A DNA stretch of 64,000 nucleotides from Luteimonas suaedae (lineage in GTDB: Bacteria; Pseudomonadota; Gammaproteobacteria; Xanthomonadales; Xanthomonadaceae), in the NCBI RefSeq assembly GCF_008312895.1, contig NZ_VSSP01000005.1, positions 1 to 64,000 on the forward strand, written 5' to 3'. The stretch's first letter is position 1, and each line of letters opens with the position of its first letter. Positions 17,300 to 25,884 of the stretch are shown here, in pieces. The notes below the pieces were generated by a model. It made no database searches, had not been told where the DNA came from, and worked only from the letters and a program-made list of their open reading frames with translations. A program made the translations under genes and the position numbers.

Positions 17300-18775
17300 A
17301 TGCTGCGTCGCCTGTGTTTCGTCGTCCTGACTATTTGCGCCATGGCCGCTGCGGCCGCGGAACGCGACTCGCTCGTGCTGCGCGGCGAGATCGACGGCGG
17401 CGACCACCAGCGCTACCGCGAGGTGCCGTTCACCGTGCCGGCGGGCACCGCGCGCATCACCGTGGCGTTCGACTACGACGGCCGCGAGGACAAGACCACC
17501 ATCGACCTGGGCCTGCTGGGGCCGGACGGCTTCCGCGGCTGGAGCGGCGGCAACAAGCGTGAATTCACCGTATCGGCGTACGACGCCACGCCCTCCTACC
17601 TGCCGGGCGCGTTGCCGGCCGGGGAGTGGCGGTTGCTGCTGGGGATTCCCAACATCCGCGCCGGCGCATCCGCGACCTATACGGCCGAGGTCCGTTTCAC
17701 GCCGGTCGGCGCGGAAGAGCGCCTGCCCGGGTCGCTGCAGCCGGTGCTCGGGAAGGAGGCGCGGTGGTACCGCGGCGACCTGCACATGCACAGCGCGCAC
17801 AGCGACGCCAGCTGCGACAGCCAGGGCGGCGAGCGGGTGCCGTGCCCGCTGTTCCTGACCCTGCAGGCGGCCGCTGAGCAGGGCCTGGACTTCGTCGCCC
17901 TGACCGATCACAACACGGTCTCGCACCTGCACGACATCCGCGGGCTGCAGCCGTACTTCGACCGCCTGCTGCTGATCCCGGGCATGGAGGTGACCACGTT
18001 CCAGGGCCACGCCAATGTCTTCGGACTGCAGGCGCCGCTGGATTTCCGCGTCGGCGACACCGTACCGGACTGGAACGCGCTGCTGCGGGAGGCGCAGGCG
18101 CGCGACCTGCTGCTGTCGGTCAACCATCCGGTGCGGCCGTCGGACGAGCGCTGCATGGGATGCGGCTGGACGCCGAGCGGCGGGACGGACTGGTCGCGGA
18201 TCGCGGCGGTGGAGGCCATCAACGGCGCCGACGCCGACACGCCGATGTCGGGCATCCCGTTCTGGCATGCGCAGCTCGATGCCGGCCATCGGCTCACCGG
18301 CGTTGGCGGCAGCGACAACCACGACGCCAAGCTGACGCAGTCGCAGTTTGGCCGCAGCCGGATCGGCGCGCCGGTGACGGCGGTGCATGCGGCGTCGTTG
18401 TCGCAACCGGCGATCCTCGACGGCATCCGCGCCGGCCGCGTCTTCGTCGACGTCGAGGGCAGCCGCGATCGCGTGCTCGACCTGATCGCACGCTACCGCG
18501 CGAACGAGATCGCCATGGGCGGCACGCTGGCGTTGCCGGCCGGTGCCGAGGCCGATTTCGAGCTGCGCCTGGCCGGCGTGGCGGATGCGCGCGTGGAGGT
18601 GATCGTCGACGGCGAAATCGCGCCGCTGCTCGCCGATTCCGTCGTGCCCGACACCGGGCAGCCCCTGCGCTGGCGCTGGCGCAGCGATGGCGGCCGCCAC
18701 TGGCTGCGCGTGGACGTGCGCGACGCCGGCGGCCGGCTACTATTGGTCGGCAATCCGATTTACGTCAATTTCTGA
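17300..18775 (+). CDS. exported PHP-domain metallohydrolase (CehA/McbA-like)
   Basis: 491 residues with a signal peptide (about 1-20, ending AAAAA). A beta-rich N-terminal domain (about 25-145) precedes a PHP domain with the metal-binding motifs GDLHMHSAHSD (HxH at residues 162/164), ALTDHNT, GMEVTTFQGHANVFG and GVGGSDNHDA. The domain order resembles CehA/McbA-family hydrolases, which split esters or phosphoesters. A C-terminal beta domain completes the protein. The ATG at 17300 is preferred because GAGGA (17289-17293) is correctly spaced; another ATG at 17294 overlaps the PLC gene's stop. Tight linkage with the PLC-like gene suggests sequential processing of one substrate. Confidence 0.87.
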   Translation: MLRRLCFVVLTICAMAAAAAERDSLVLRGEIDGGDHQRYREVPFTVPAGTARITVAFDYDGREDKTTIDLGLLGPDGFRGWSGGNKREFTVSAYDATPSYLPGALPAGEWRLLLGIPNIRAGASATYTAEVRFTPVGAEERLPGSLQPVLGKEARWYRGDLHMHSAHSDASCDSQGGERVPCPLFLTLQAAAEQGLDFVALTDHNTVSHLHDIRGLQPYFDRLLLIPGMEVTTFQGHANVFGLQAPLDFRVGDTVPDWNALLREAQARDLLLSVNHPVRPSDERCMGCGWTPSGGTDWSRIAAVEAINGADADTPMSGIPFWHAQLDAGHRLTGVGGSDNHDAKLTQSQFGRSRIGAPVTAVHAASLSQPAILDGIRAGRVFVDVEGSRDRVLDLIARYRANEIAMGGTLALPAGAEADFELRLAGVADARVEVIVDGEIAPLLADSVVPDTGQPLRWRWRSDGGRHWLRVDVRDAGGRLLLVGNPIYVNF

Positions 18776-18786
18776 GAAGTGAGTGA

Positions 18787-18848
18787 GGAGGAGTGGGAAA
18801 TGAGAGAAGAGCGTGATGACCTGCTCTTCTCTCATTTCTCACTCCTCT
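18787..18848. terminator. long inverted repeat between convergent PHP and thiS genes
   Basis: Arms of 26 bases (18787-18812 and 18823-18848) with a 10-base loop; the core GAAATGAGAGAAGAGC pairs perfectly and only about two positions mismatch in the outer part. There is no T-run typical of an intrinsic terminator, but the position between convergent genes fits a bidirectional stop for transcription. It could instead be a repeat element. Confidence 0.55.
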
Positions 18849-18866
18849 CCACTCGTTTCTCGCTCC

Positions 18867-19067
18867 TCATCCGCCACCGAGCGCGTGCACGATCTCCACT
18901 CGGTCGCCGTCATGTAACGCATGCGCATCGTGGCGGCCACGCGGCACGATCTCGCCGTTGACCTCCACCGCGACGCGACGTTCGGCCAGGCCCTGAGTCC
19001 GGAGCAGGTCGCTGATCGTGGCCGGGTCGGGCAGGGCGACGCGGTCGCCATTGAGCTGGATATCCAT
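18867..19067 (-). CDS. thiS: sulfur carrier protein ThiS
   Basis: 66 residues, the normal size of this ubiquitin-fold carrier. The sequence begins MDIQLNGDRVALPD and ends VEIVHALGGG; the C-terminal Gly-Gly is adenylylated by ThiF and converted to a thiocarboxylate that donates sulfur to ThiG. RVAVEVNGEIVPR is the expected central strand-helix region. The ATG at 19065-19067 is used; an ATG three codons upstream is possible. It lies on the same strand as thiG but is separated from it by the receptor-PLC-PHP trio, an unusual arrangement. Confidence 0.93.
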   Translation of the reverse strand: MDIQLNGDRVALPDPATISDLLRTQGLAERRVAVEVNGEIVPRGRHDAHALHDGDRVEIVHALGGG

Positions 19068-19225
19068 GGCCGCCATTGTCGCCGCTCGCGCGGCGACATT
19101 CAGCCCCGTCCGGCAAAACATGATGCGCTGCGGCGTGAGCGCCCATGCCGATCGTGGAACCATGCGCGACCATCCGCCGCCGTATGTCCCTTGCCGGCGG
19201 CCTTTGCCACGATTCTGGAGAAGTC

Positions 19226-21055
19226 ATGCGCCTGCCACGCCTTGCCCCCGCCGCCCTCGCCACCGCGCTCGTGCTGGCGGGCGGCTCCGCTGCCGCCGAC
19301 GAAGGTCAGTTCTCGCGCACCATCTTCTTCGGCGACAGCCTGACCGATGCCGGCTTCTTCCGCCCGCTGCTGCCGCCGGAAGTGCGGGCGGTGACCGGGC
19401 AGTTCACCACCAATCCCGGCTGGGTCTGGGCACAGTTCGTCGCCGACCACTACGGCACCGACGCTTCCGCCAACGGCAACGGCCAGGACGGCGACAACTA
19501 CGCCGTGGGCGGCGCCTGGGTGGTTGGCGACCGGACCGGGGATCTGGGGCCGACGCCGTCTGTGACCAGCCAGGTCTCCACCTATCTCTCGTCGACCGGC
19601 GGCGTCGCCGATCCCGACGCCCTGTACTCGATCTGGGCCGGCGCCAACGACATCTTCGCGATCGCCGCCGGCGCGCCGGTGGAGGAGACGCTCGGGACCG
19701 CCGTGGCCGGCCAGGTCGGCCTGGTCGGCGCACTGCAGGGCGCCGGCGCGCGCTACATCCTGGTGCCGACCCTGCCCGACATGGGCATCACCCCCGCCGC
19801 ACGGGCGCAGGGCCCGCAGGCCCAGGCGCAGCTGACCGCGCTGGCGACGGCCTACAACGAGGCGCTGTTCGGTGGCATCGCCAGCGCCGGATTGCGGGTG
19901 ATCCCGCTCGACACCTTCAGTTTTCTGCAGGAGGTGGTCGCCGATCCGGGCCTGTACGGCTTCGCCAACGTCACCGGCACCGCCTGCCAGCCGCAGATCA
20001 CCGCGCAGTCGCTGACCTGTAACCCGAGCAGCTACGTCACGCCGGATGCGGCGAAGACCTACCTGTTCGCCGACGGCGTGCACCCGAGCGACGCCGGCCA
20101 TGCGGTGATGGCGGACTTCGCGATCTCGGTGCTCGAGGCGCCGGCGCAGATCGCGGTGCTGCCGCAGTCGGCGGCGGTGATCGGCCGCGCCCGCGCCGAC
20201 CGCGTCGCCTGGCATCTGGACGGCAAGCCGGCCGGCGACGGCAGCAACTGGTGGGTCGACCTGCGCGGCGACTACCAGCGCTACGACGACGGCGACGCCT
20301 ACGACGGGCTCGCGCCGGCGCTTACCGGCGGCGTCGACTGGACCCGCGGCAACCTGGTGTTCGGCGTGTTCGGCGGCTACGGCGTGACCAAGCAGGACTG
20401 GGGCCTGCGCCGCGGCAGCTTCGAGCATTCCGACCTCACCCTCGGCGGCTTCGCCGGCTGGTACGGCGAGCGCGGCGGCTGGGTCAATGGCCAGCTCAGC
20501 TATTCGCGGCTCGACTTCGACAGCGACCGCGACGTCTGGCTGGGCCCGGCACGGCGCACCCACCACGGCTCGGCCGACGGCGACAACCTGACCGTCGCGG
20601 TCAACGCCGGCTGGGACTTCCAGCACGGCAACCTGCGCCATGGCCCGGTGCTGAGCCTGGTCTCGCAGCGGATCGACGTCGACGGCTTCGCCGAGAGCGA
20701 TCCCGACCTGTCCACCTCGCTGGCGTACCCGGACCAGAACTTCGACTCGCTGATCGGCAGCGTCGGCTGGCAGCTCGCGGTGGCGGAGGGGCACCTGCGC
20801 CCGTACGCGCGCCTGACCTGGGACCGGGAATTCGAGGACGCGCCGGAAGAGGCGTTCGCGCGTGCGCAGTCGATCCCGGGCACGGACTGGTTCGCGGTGC
20901 CGGGCATGGCCTACGACGACAGCTATGCCACCGTCGCCCTCGGCGCGCGCACCACGCTGTTCGGCCTGGACGCCAACTTCGGCCTGAGCACCACGCTGTC
21001 GCACGCCGACAACGGCAACACGACCGTGCACGCGACCTTCGGCAAAGGGTTCTAG
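19226..21055 (+). CDS. GDSL-family autotransporter esterase (EstA-like)
   Basis: 609 residues. A signal peptide (to about residue 24) precedes a GDSL lipase/esterase passenger domain: block I FFGDSLTDAGFF (Ser38), block III with WAGANDIF, and block V with DGVHPSDAGHAVM carrying the Asp/His pair. From about residue 345 an autotransporter beta-barrel follows, ending with the outer-membrane signature Phe (FGKGF). The esterase should therefore remain displayed on the cell surface. The ATG at 19226 has GGAG seven bases upstream. It is transcribed divergently from thiS. Known relatives hydrolyse short- to medium-chain esters and affect motility or rhamnolipid formation; the substrate here is unknown. 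Confidence 0.93.
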   Translation: MRLPRLAPAALATALVLAGGSAAADEGQFSRTIFFGDSLTDAGFFRPLLPPEVRAVTGQFTTNPGWVWAQFVADHYGTDASANGNGQDGDNYAVGGAWVVGDRTGDLGPTPSVTSQVSTYLSSTGGVADPDALYSIWAGANDIFAIAAGAPVEETLGTAVAGQVGLVGALQGAGARYILVPTLPDMGITPAARAQGPQAQAQLTALATAYNEALFGGIASAGLRVIPLDTFSFLQEVVADPGLYGFANVTGTACQPQITAQSLTCNPSSYVTPDAAKTYLFADGVHPSDAGHAVMADFAISVLEAPAQIAVLPQSAAVIGRARADRVAWHLDGKPAGDGSNWWVDLRGDYQRYDDGDAYDGLAPALTGGVDWTRGNLVFGVFGGYGVTKQDWGLRRGSFEHSDLTLGGFAGWYGERGGWVNGQLSYSRLDFDSDRDVWLGPARRTHHGSADGDNLTVAVNAGWDFQHGNLRHGPVLSLVSQRIDVDGFAESDPDLSTSLAYPDQNFDSLIGSVGWQLAVAEGHLRPYARLTWDREFEDAPEEAFARAQSIPGTDWFAVPGMAYDDSYATVALGARTTLFGLDANFGLSTTLSHADNGNTTVHATFGKGF

Positions 21056-21096
21056 AGCCCAGCGCAGGCCGGACCCCAGGTACACGTCGGAGATCC

Positions 21097-21238
21097 GTAG
21101 GAGCGCGCCATGCGCGCGATGCCGCGGGCATGTGCCGCCGCGATTCCGTCTGCCGGCGCGTCTTCCGGTTCACGACGGGACTGTCGATGCCCCGAGACCG
21201 GAGATGCCCGCGGCATCGCGCGCGTGGCTCGCTCCTAC
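21097..21238. repeat. REPIN copy 2 (before tRNA-Gly)
   Basis: A 142-bp unit with outer ends GTAGGAGCGCGCCATGCGCG and the inverse ending GGCTCGCTCCTAC. It is the same length and ends as the units at 12148, 28405 and 51716, with a different centre. Confidence 0.85.
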
Positions 21239-21297
21239 CGGGTGTCGGCGCCCGGATTGCCAAGCCCCGCCCGGCGGCTCTAGACTTCCACCGCAAC

Positions 21298-21371
21298 GCG
21301 GGTGTAGCTCAATGGTAGAGCTGTAGCTTCCCAAGCTACTGACGAGGGTTCGATTCCCTTCACCCGCTCCA
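21298..21371 (+). tRNA. tRNA-Gly (anticodon CCC)
   Basis: A 74-base cloverleaf with CCA encoded. Acceptor GCGGGTG pairs with CACCCGC; the D arm is GCTC...GAGC; the anticodon stem TGTAG/CTAC... has loop TTCCCAA with anticodon CCC; the T arm is GAGGG-TTCGATT-CCCTT. It reads GGG glycine codons. Confidence 0.96.
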
Positions 21372-21412
21372 TCGCATTGTCTGCGGACTTCCGTAGAAGT
21401 CAGGAGAGCTAC

Positions 21413-21437
21413 AAGTCCTTGTTACGCAAGGACTTTT
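21413..21437 (+). terminator. intrinsic terminator after tRNA-Gly
   Basis: A perfect 9-bp stem AAGTCCTTG / CAAGGACTT with a five-base loop, followed by T residues, 42 bases downstream of the tRNA. Confidence 0.8.
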
Positions 21438-21824
21438 CCTCTCTTCTATGTTCTGCCGTAGTCCACTGTGATCCGCCTGCAGCCTAGACTTTTAAGTTCA
21501 TGAAAGTCCATTTTTGAGGGCACGGCTGATTCCGGATTGTTGATGGAGGGGCGAGATCGACGTGACCAGCATCTGGTTCCTGACTCATGTTCAGGAGCAA
21601 GAGCGTGACACTCCCAGACCGGGCTCTGTCCGACTAGATCGACCATGTCGCGCTGCACGCATCATGGACACCATGGACCTGCGAACCGGCGTTGGGATCT
21701 CGCCACGGTCGTTTTCCGCGTCCGTCGGCTTACGCCAAGCCTGGTCGACCAAGTTCGAGTTGCGATCCGCGCGATACGATCAGGTGGAACGAGCCGCTAT
21801 CGCAGAGGACGAAGAAGTGGTGGA
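21438..21824. other. lower-GC stretch with no convincing gene
   Basis: About 390 bases, visibly AT-richer than the surroundings. Open frames exist on both strands but lack start signals or recognisable protein sequence. Position just behind a tRNA gene is a common integration site, so this may be left over from an inserted element, but no integrase or attachment repeat was seen. Confidence 0.4.
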
Positions 21825-22415
21825 TTACCTTGCTTCGGTCTGCTGTGGTGCGGGGGAAGCCACTGCTCGCTCTTCAGCGACGATGCGCACCGGCACACCC
21901 AAGGCATCCGAGAGAGCCGCCTGACTATCCACTGCAGCCTCGTTTCCAATGTCGACCGTCAAAACCAGATCGCCGGCACGCTCATCGATGTAGCCGCCAT
22001 AGCCGGAGGGGAGAAAGTGCGTGATGATGTCGCGACGTTTAAACGCGGCGCGCAGCTGATCGACAGAATGTAGCGCGCCGGTCTGGATTTCCACTCGCAC
22101 CCTATCGTCTCCGAACTGGTAAGGCAGGGAGCCTTCTCCCTCTTTGCCAGTCAGCCTGACCACGACATGGAAATCCGGCTCTCGCTCGATATAGATCCCG
22201 GCGATACGATCACGAAACCGCTCCTGGAGAGCTGCCGTAAGCGGCCCAGTGTCGGGTTCACTTATATTGGTCTCGACTCTCATGGGGCCTTCGGGAACAC
22301 CCGCCGGTCGGACAGGTCCGGAAACCATTCCGCCCGCACTCGGCAGCTCTTGCGCCAAGGTTGGAGTCGCTGCAAGCAACACGAGCGGTAATACGGTGGT
22401 AGGCCATCTATTCAT
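21825..22415 (-). CDS. exported protein resembling a secreted-peptidase propeptide; possibly truncated
   Basis: 196 residues from the ATG at 22413-22415. A signal peptide (about 1-21, ending LAQ) is followed by a domain with repeated V-x-V/V-E-I strands (AGIYIEREPDFHVVVRLTG; VRVEIQTGALHSVDQLR; VLTVDIGNEAA...VPVRIVAEE). This pattern resembles the N-terminal pro-region of secreted serine peptidases of Lysobacterales, but the trypsin-like catalytic domain that would follow is absent and the protein stops at a Pro/Gln-rich tail. It could be a truncated gene or a stand-alone domain. The AT-richer base use and the tRNA nearby hint at a mobile origin. Confidence 0.6.
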   Translation of the reverse strand: MNRWPTTVLPLVLLAATPTLAQELPSAGGMVSGPVRPAGVPEGPMRVETNISEPDTGPLTAALQERFRDRIAGIYIEREPDFHVVVRLTGKEGEGSLPYQFGDDRVRVEIQTGALHSVDQLRAAFKRRDIITHFLPSGYGGYIDERAGDLVLTVDIGNEAAVDSQAALSDALGVPVRIVAEERAVASPAPQQTEAR

Positions 22416-22713
22416 GTTTTCTCGCGACATACGGCCAGTTTTCACCGGCCGTACTGTATCACTGTGACTAAGGCCAATTATGGCCTCACGGGTAGACGAG
22501 GTTCAGCCCGAAATTGCTGCAAGCATAGTCTGTGCTCGTGTACCAGCAAGTATGCCGGTATGCCGCGTCGATACCGGTGCGGTTCACAGATGTCGGACAT
22601 GGATCCTCCTGAGTTGTGGGAGCGACGACGACCTGCAATGGGTGTCGCACGCCTCTGCGCCGGCGAGTTCCGGTGGCGAGATGAGCGGTACGAGTCGTCG
22701 GTGCTGGCGCGGG

Positions 22714-24321
22714 TCAAATGCAGCCGCGGATGAGATCCGCCGCGCGCTCGGCGATCATGATCACCGGAGCATTGGTGTTGCCGCCGGGCAGGACCGGCAT
22801 CACCGAGGCGTCGATCACGCGCAGGCCGTCGACGCCGCGCACGCGCAGTTGCGGGTCCACCACCGAGGCCGCGTCCTCGCCCATGCGGCAGCTGCCGGCG
22901 GGGTGGTAGACGCTCTCGGCCTTGGCGCGGATGAAGGCTTCCAGCTCGCAGTCGGATAGGTCCTCGCGCGCCGGATAGATTGGAGCGCCGCGATATGGGG
23001 CGAACGCCGACTGCTTCAGGATCTCGCGCGAGAGGCGCGCGCACTCGACCATCATCTTCAGATCGAAGCCATCGGCGTCGCTGAGGTAGTTCGCCTCGAT
23101 GCGCGCCTTGTCGCTGGCGCGCGCGCTGGCCAGGCGAATGCGGCCGCGACTGCGCGGGCGCAGGAAGCAGGCGTGCAGGGTGTAGCCGTCGCCGGCCAGG
23201 CGTTTGCGGCCGTGGTCGTCGAGCATCGCCGGGACGAAGTGGAGCTGGATGTCGGCGCGGTCGTCGGGCGCCAGGCGCGAGCGCACGAAGCCGCCGGCTT
23301 CGGCGATGTTGCTGGTGCCGGCGCCGGAGCGGTTGCGCAGGTAGTAGCCCCAGGCGATGCGCGCATCACTGAGGCGGTCGTAGGTGAGCCGCTGGGTGGC
23401 GTGGTACAGCGTGCAGATGTCGAGATGGTCCTGCAGGTTGCCGCCGACGTCCGCCGCCTCGACCTGCACCGCGATGCCATGGGCGCGCAGTTCCTCCGCC
23501 GGGCCGATGCCGGAGAGCATCAGCAGCTGCGGCGAATTGATCGCGCCGCCGCACAGCAGCACCTCGCGCGCGGCGGGCTGGTGGAAGGCCCGGCCACGCG
23601 CGCCGTACACCACGCCGCTGGCGCGTCCGCTTTCGAAGGTGATGCGATTGACCAACGCACCGGTCTCGACGGTGAGATTGGGACGCTCGCGCGCCGGGCG
23701 CAGGTAGGCCACCGCGGCCGAGCAGCGCGCGCCGTCCTTCTGCGTGACCTGGTACAGGCCGACGCCCGCCTGCTGCGGACCGTTGAAGTCATCGTTGTGC
23801 GGAAATCCCGCCTGCTGCGCGGCTTCGATGAAGACCCGCGACAGTGGATTGACGTGGCGCAGGTCGGAGACGGCCAGCGGTCCGTCGCCGCCGTGCAACG
23901 CATCCGCGCCGCGACGGTTGCCTTCCGAGCGCCGGAAGTAGGGCAGCACGTTGTCCCAGTGCCAGCCGGTCGCGCCGCGCGCGGCCCAGTCGTCGTAGTC
24001 GCCGGGCACGCCGCGGATGTAGCACATCGCGTTGATCGAACTGGACCCGCCCAGCACCTTGCCGCGCGGCCACCACAGCGTGCGGTTGTCCAGCTGCGGT
24101 TCGGGCGCGGTGTCGTAGTTCCAGTTCACGCCCTTGCGGTTGACCAGCTTGGCCAGCCCCGCGGGCATGTGGATGAAGGGATGCCAGTCGCGCGGGCCGG
24201 CTTCCAGCAGCAGCACGCGGACGTCGGGATCCTCGCTCAACCGGTTGGCGAGCACGCAACCCGCGGAACCGGCGCCGATGATGATGTAGTCGTAGGCGGG
24301 CGCGGCGGGACGGACGGGCAT
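22714..24321 (-). CDS. GMC-family FAD-dependent oxidoreductase (choline/alcohol dehydrogenase-like)
   Basis: 535 residues, full length for the glucose-methanol-choline family. The N-terminal FAD motif is DYIIIGAGSAGCVLANRLS (about 11-29); GMC signature 1 is WPRGKVLGGSSSINAMCYIRG (about 84-104); signature 2 is GAINSPQLLMLSGIGP; the C-terminal catalytic region has SVYHPAGSCRMG, followed by PGGNTNAPVIMIAERAADLI. It oxidises an alcohol to aldehyde, probably linked to a quinone or other acceptor rather than oxygen. It lacks a signal peptide. It stands alone, divergent from the chrA-like gene, so context does not reveal the substrate. Confidence 0.93.
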   Translation of the reverse strand: MPVRPAAPAYDYIIIGAGSAGCVLANRLSEDPDVRVLLLEAGPRDWHPFIHMPAGLAKLVNRKGVNWNYDTAPEPQLDNRTLWWPRGKVLGGSSSINAMCYIRGVPGDYDDWAARGATGWHWDNVLPYFRRSEGNRRGADALHGGDGPLAVSDLRHVNPLSRVFIEAAQQAGFPHNDDFNGPQQAGVGLYQVTQKDGARCSAAVAYLRPARERPNLTVETGALVNRITFESGRASGVVYGARGRAFHQPAAREVLLCGGAINSPQLLMLSGIGPAEELRAHGIAVQVEAADVGGNLQDHLDICTLYHATQRLTYDRLSDARIAWGYYLRNRSGAGTSNIAEAGGFVRSRLAPDDRADIQLHFVPAMLDDHGRKRLAGDGYTLHACFLRPRSRGRIRLASARASDKARIEANYLSDADGFDLKMMVECARLSREILKQSAFAPYRGAPIYPAREDLSDCELEAFIRAKAESVYHPAGSCRMGEDAASVVDPQLRVRGVDGLRVIDASVMPVLPGGNTNAPVIMIAERAADLIRGCI

Positions 24322-24518
24322 CGTGCGACGCTAAGCGGCGGCGCTAGAGCATATGCTCTTGCCGGCGCAGGCGTCGCGCCGGCCTTGCGACTGTTCGAGG
24401 AGTGGCCGCGCGGACCGCGTCCGCCAGACGCCGTGGCGATGTCGGTGCCGCGAAGCCGGCGTTGACGCGCGGAGAGGTTCGGGCCAGATTCCGCTGGACT
24501 CCCGCGACCGGCCGACGC

Positions 24519-25839
24519 ATGCAGCCTTCTTTCAAGGACGCCCTTCGCGTCTGGCTCAAGATCGGCCTGGTCAGCTTCGGCGGACCGGCCGGGCAGATCG
24601 CGCTCATGCACCGGTTGGTCGTCGAAGAGAAGCGCTGGATCAGCGAGGCGCGCCTTCCTGCACGCGCTGAACTACTGCATGTTGCTGCCGGGGCCGGAGG
24701 CGCAGCAGCTGGCGACCTACATCGGATGGCTGCTGCACCGGACACGCGGCGGGTTGGCGGCCGGGCTCCTGTTCGTGCTTCCCGGTTTCGTGCTGATGCT
24801 CGGCATCGCCGCCGTGTATGTCCTGTACGGGGACGTGGGCGTGATCCGGGGGCTGCTGTTCGGCATGCAGGCCGCCACCCTGGCGATCGTGGTCGAGGCG
24901 GTGCTGCGGATCGGCCGCAAGGCGCTGAAGCATCGGCTGCTGTGGGGCATCGCCGCGTTGTCGTTCCTGGCGATCTTCGCCTTCGGCGTGCCGTTTCCCC
25001 TGGTGATCCTGGGCGCCGCGCTCGCCGGCGTGGCCGGCGCGTGGCTGCGTCCGGCGGTGTTCCTGCCGGCGCAGACCGATGGGGCGGACGAGGTGGCGCT
25101 TGCGCAGCAGACGCATCCGTCGGCGGGCTGGACGCTGCGGGTGCTGCTGAGCGGCGCGGCGCTGTGGGGCCTGCCGCTGTTACTGTTGCTGGCGACGCTG
25201 GGTGTCGGCCATGTCTTCGCCGACGAAGCCCTGTTCTTCAGCAAGATGGCGCTGGTGACGTTCGGCGGCGCCTATGCGGTGCTGGCCTACATGACCCAGC
25301 AGGCGGTCGAACGCTACGGTTGGCTCGGCCCGACCGAAATGGTGCAGGGCCTGGCGCTGGCGGAAACGACGCCGGGGCCGCTGATCCTGGTGATCACCTT
25401 CGTCGGCTTCCTCGGTGCCTACGGCGACCCCGGCGCACTGCATCCGTTGCTTGCCGGCGTGCTCGGCGCGTCGCTGTCCACCTGGGTCACGTTCGTTCCC
25501 TGCTTCCTGTGGATCTTCCTCGGCGCGCCCTACATCGAACGCCTGCGCAACCGCCGCCTGCTCTCGGCCGCGCTGACCGGGATCACCGCGGCGGTGGTCG
25601 GCGTCATCGTGAACCTGTCGCTGTGGTTCGCGATCCACGTGCTGTTCGCCGAGGTCGGCCGCTGGCAGGGCTGGGGCCTGCGCCTGCCGTTCCCGGTCGT
25701 TTCCTCGCTGGACGTCGCGGCGTTGGCGCTCGGCGCCTTCGCGATGCTGGCGATGCTGCGCTTCGGGGTCAGCCTGCTGAAGACCCTGGCCGCCTGCGCG
25801 TTGCTCGGGTTGCTGGCGCAAGGGGCAGGCATCGGCTAA
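24519..25839 (+). pseudogene. chrA: chromate transporter, frameshifted
   Basis: A bidomain CHR-type chromate transporter. The N-terminal start [31 protein letters not shown] is followed by the CHR signature, but the frame breaks near 24651: GAGGCGCGCCTTCCTGCACG needs one base fewer to read [28 protein letters not shown]. Beyond this the second frame runs intact to 25839 through the second CHR half ([42 protein letters not shown]). The corrected protein would be about 439 residues, an inner-membrane chromate efflux pump. The extra C lies in a short GC run, so a sequencing error is as likely as a true mutation. Internal initiation at the ATG 24679 could yield only a truncated form. Confidence 0.85.
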
Positions 25840-25884
25840 CGTGCCGCGGAATGCTCCCGGGGCGTCTGCCGCGCAGCCACGTTC

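Noticed and set aside
19068..19225. Possible TPP riboswitch upstream of thiS
   Set aside because: No CTGAGA or ACCTGATC thi-box segments are present in the thiS or thiG leaders.
21562..21924. 120-codon plus-strand frame behind the tRNA
   Set aside because: No ribosome-binding site, no recognisable protein motif, and it overlaps the better supported secreted-protein gene.
22446..22713. Gap between the secreted protein and the GMC gene
   Set aside because: Checked for small genes and found none with a start signal or family resemblance.
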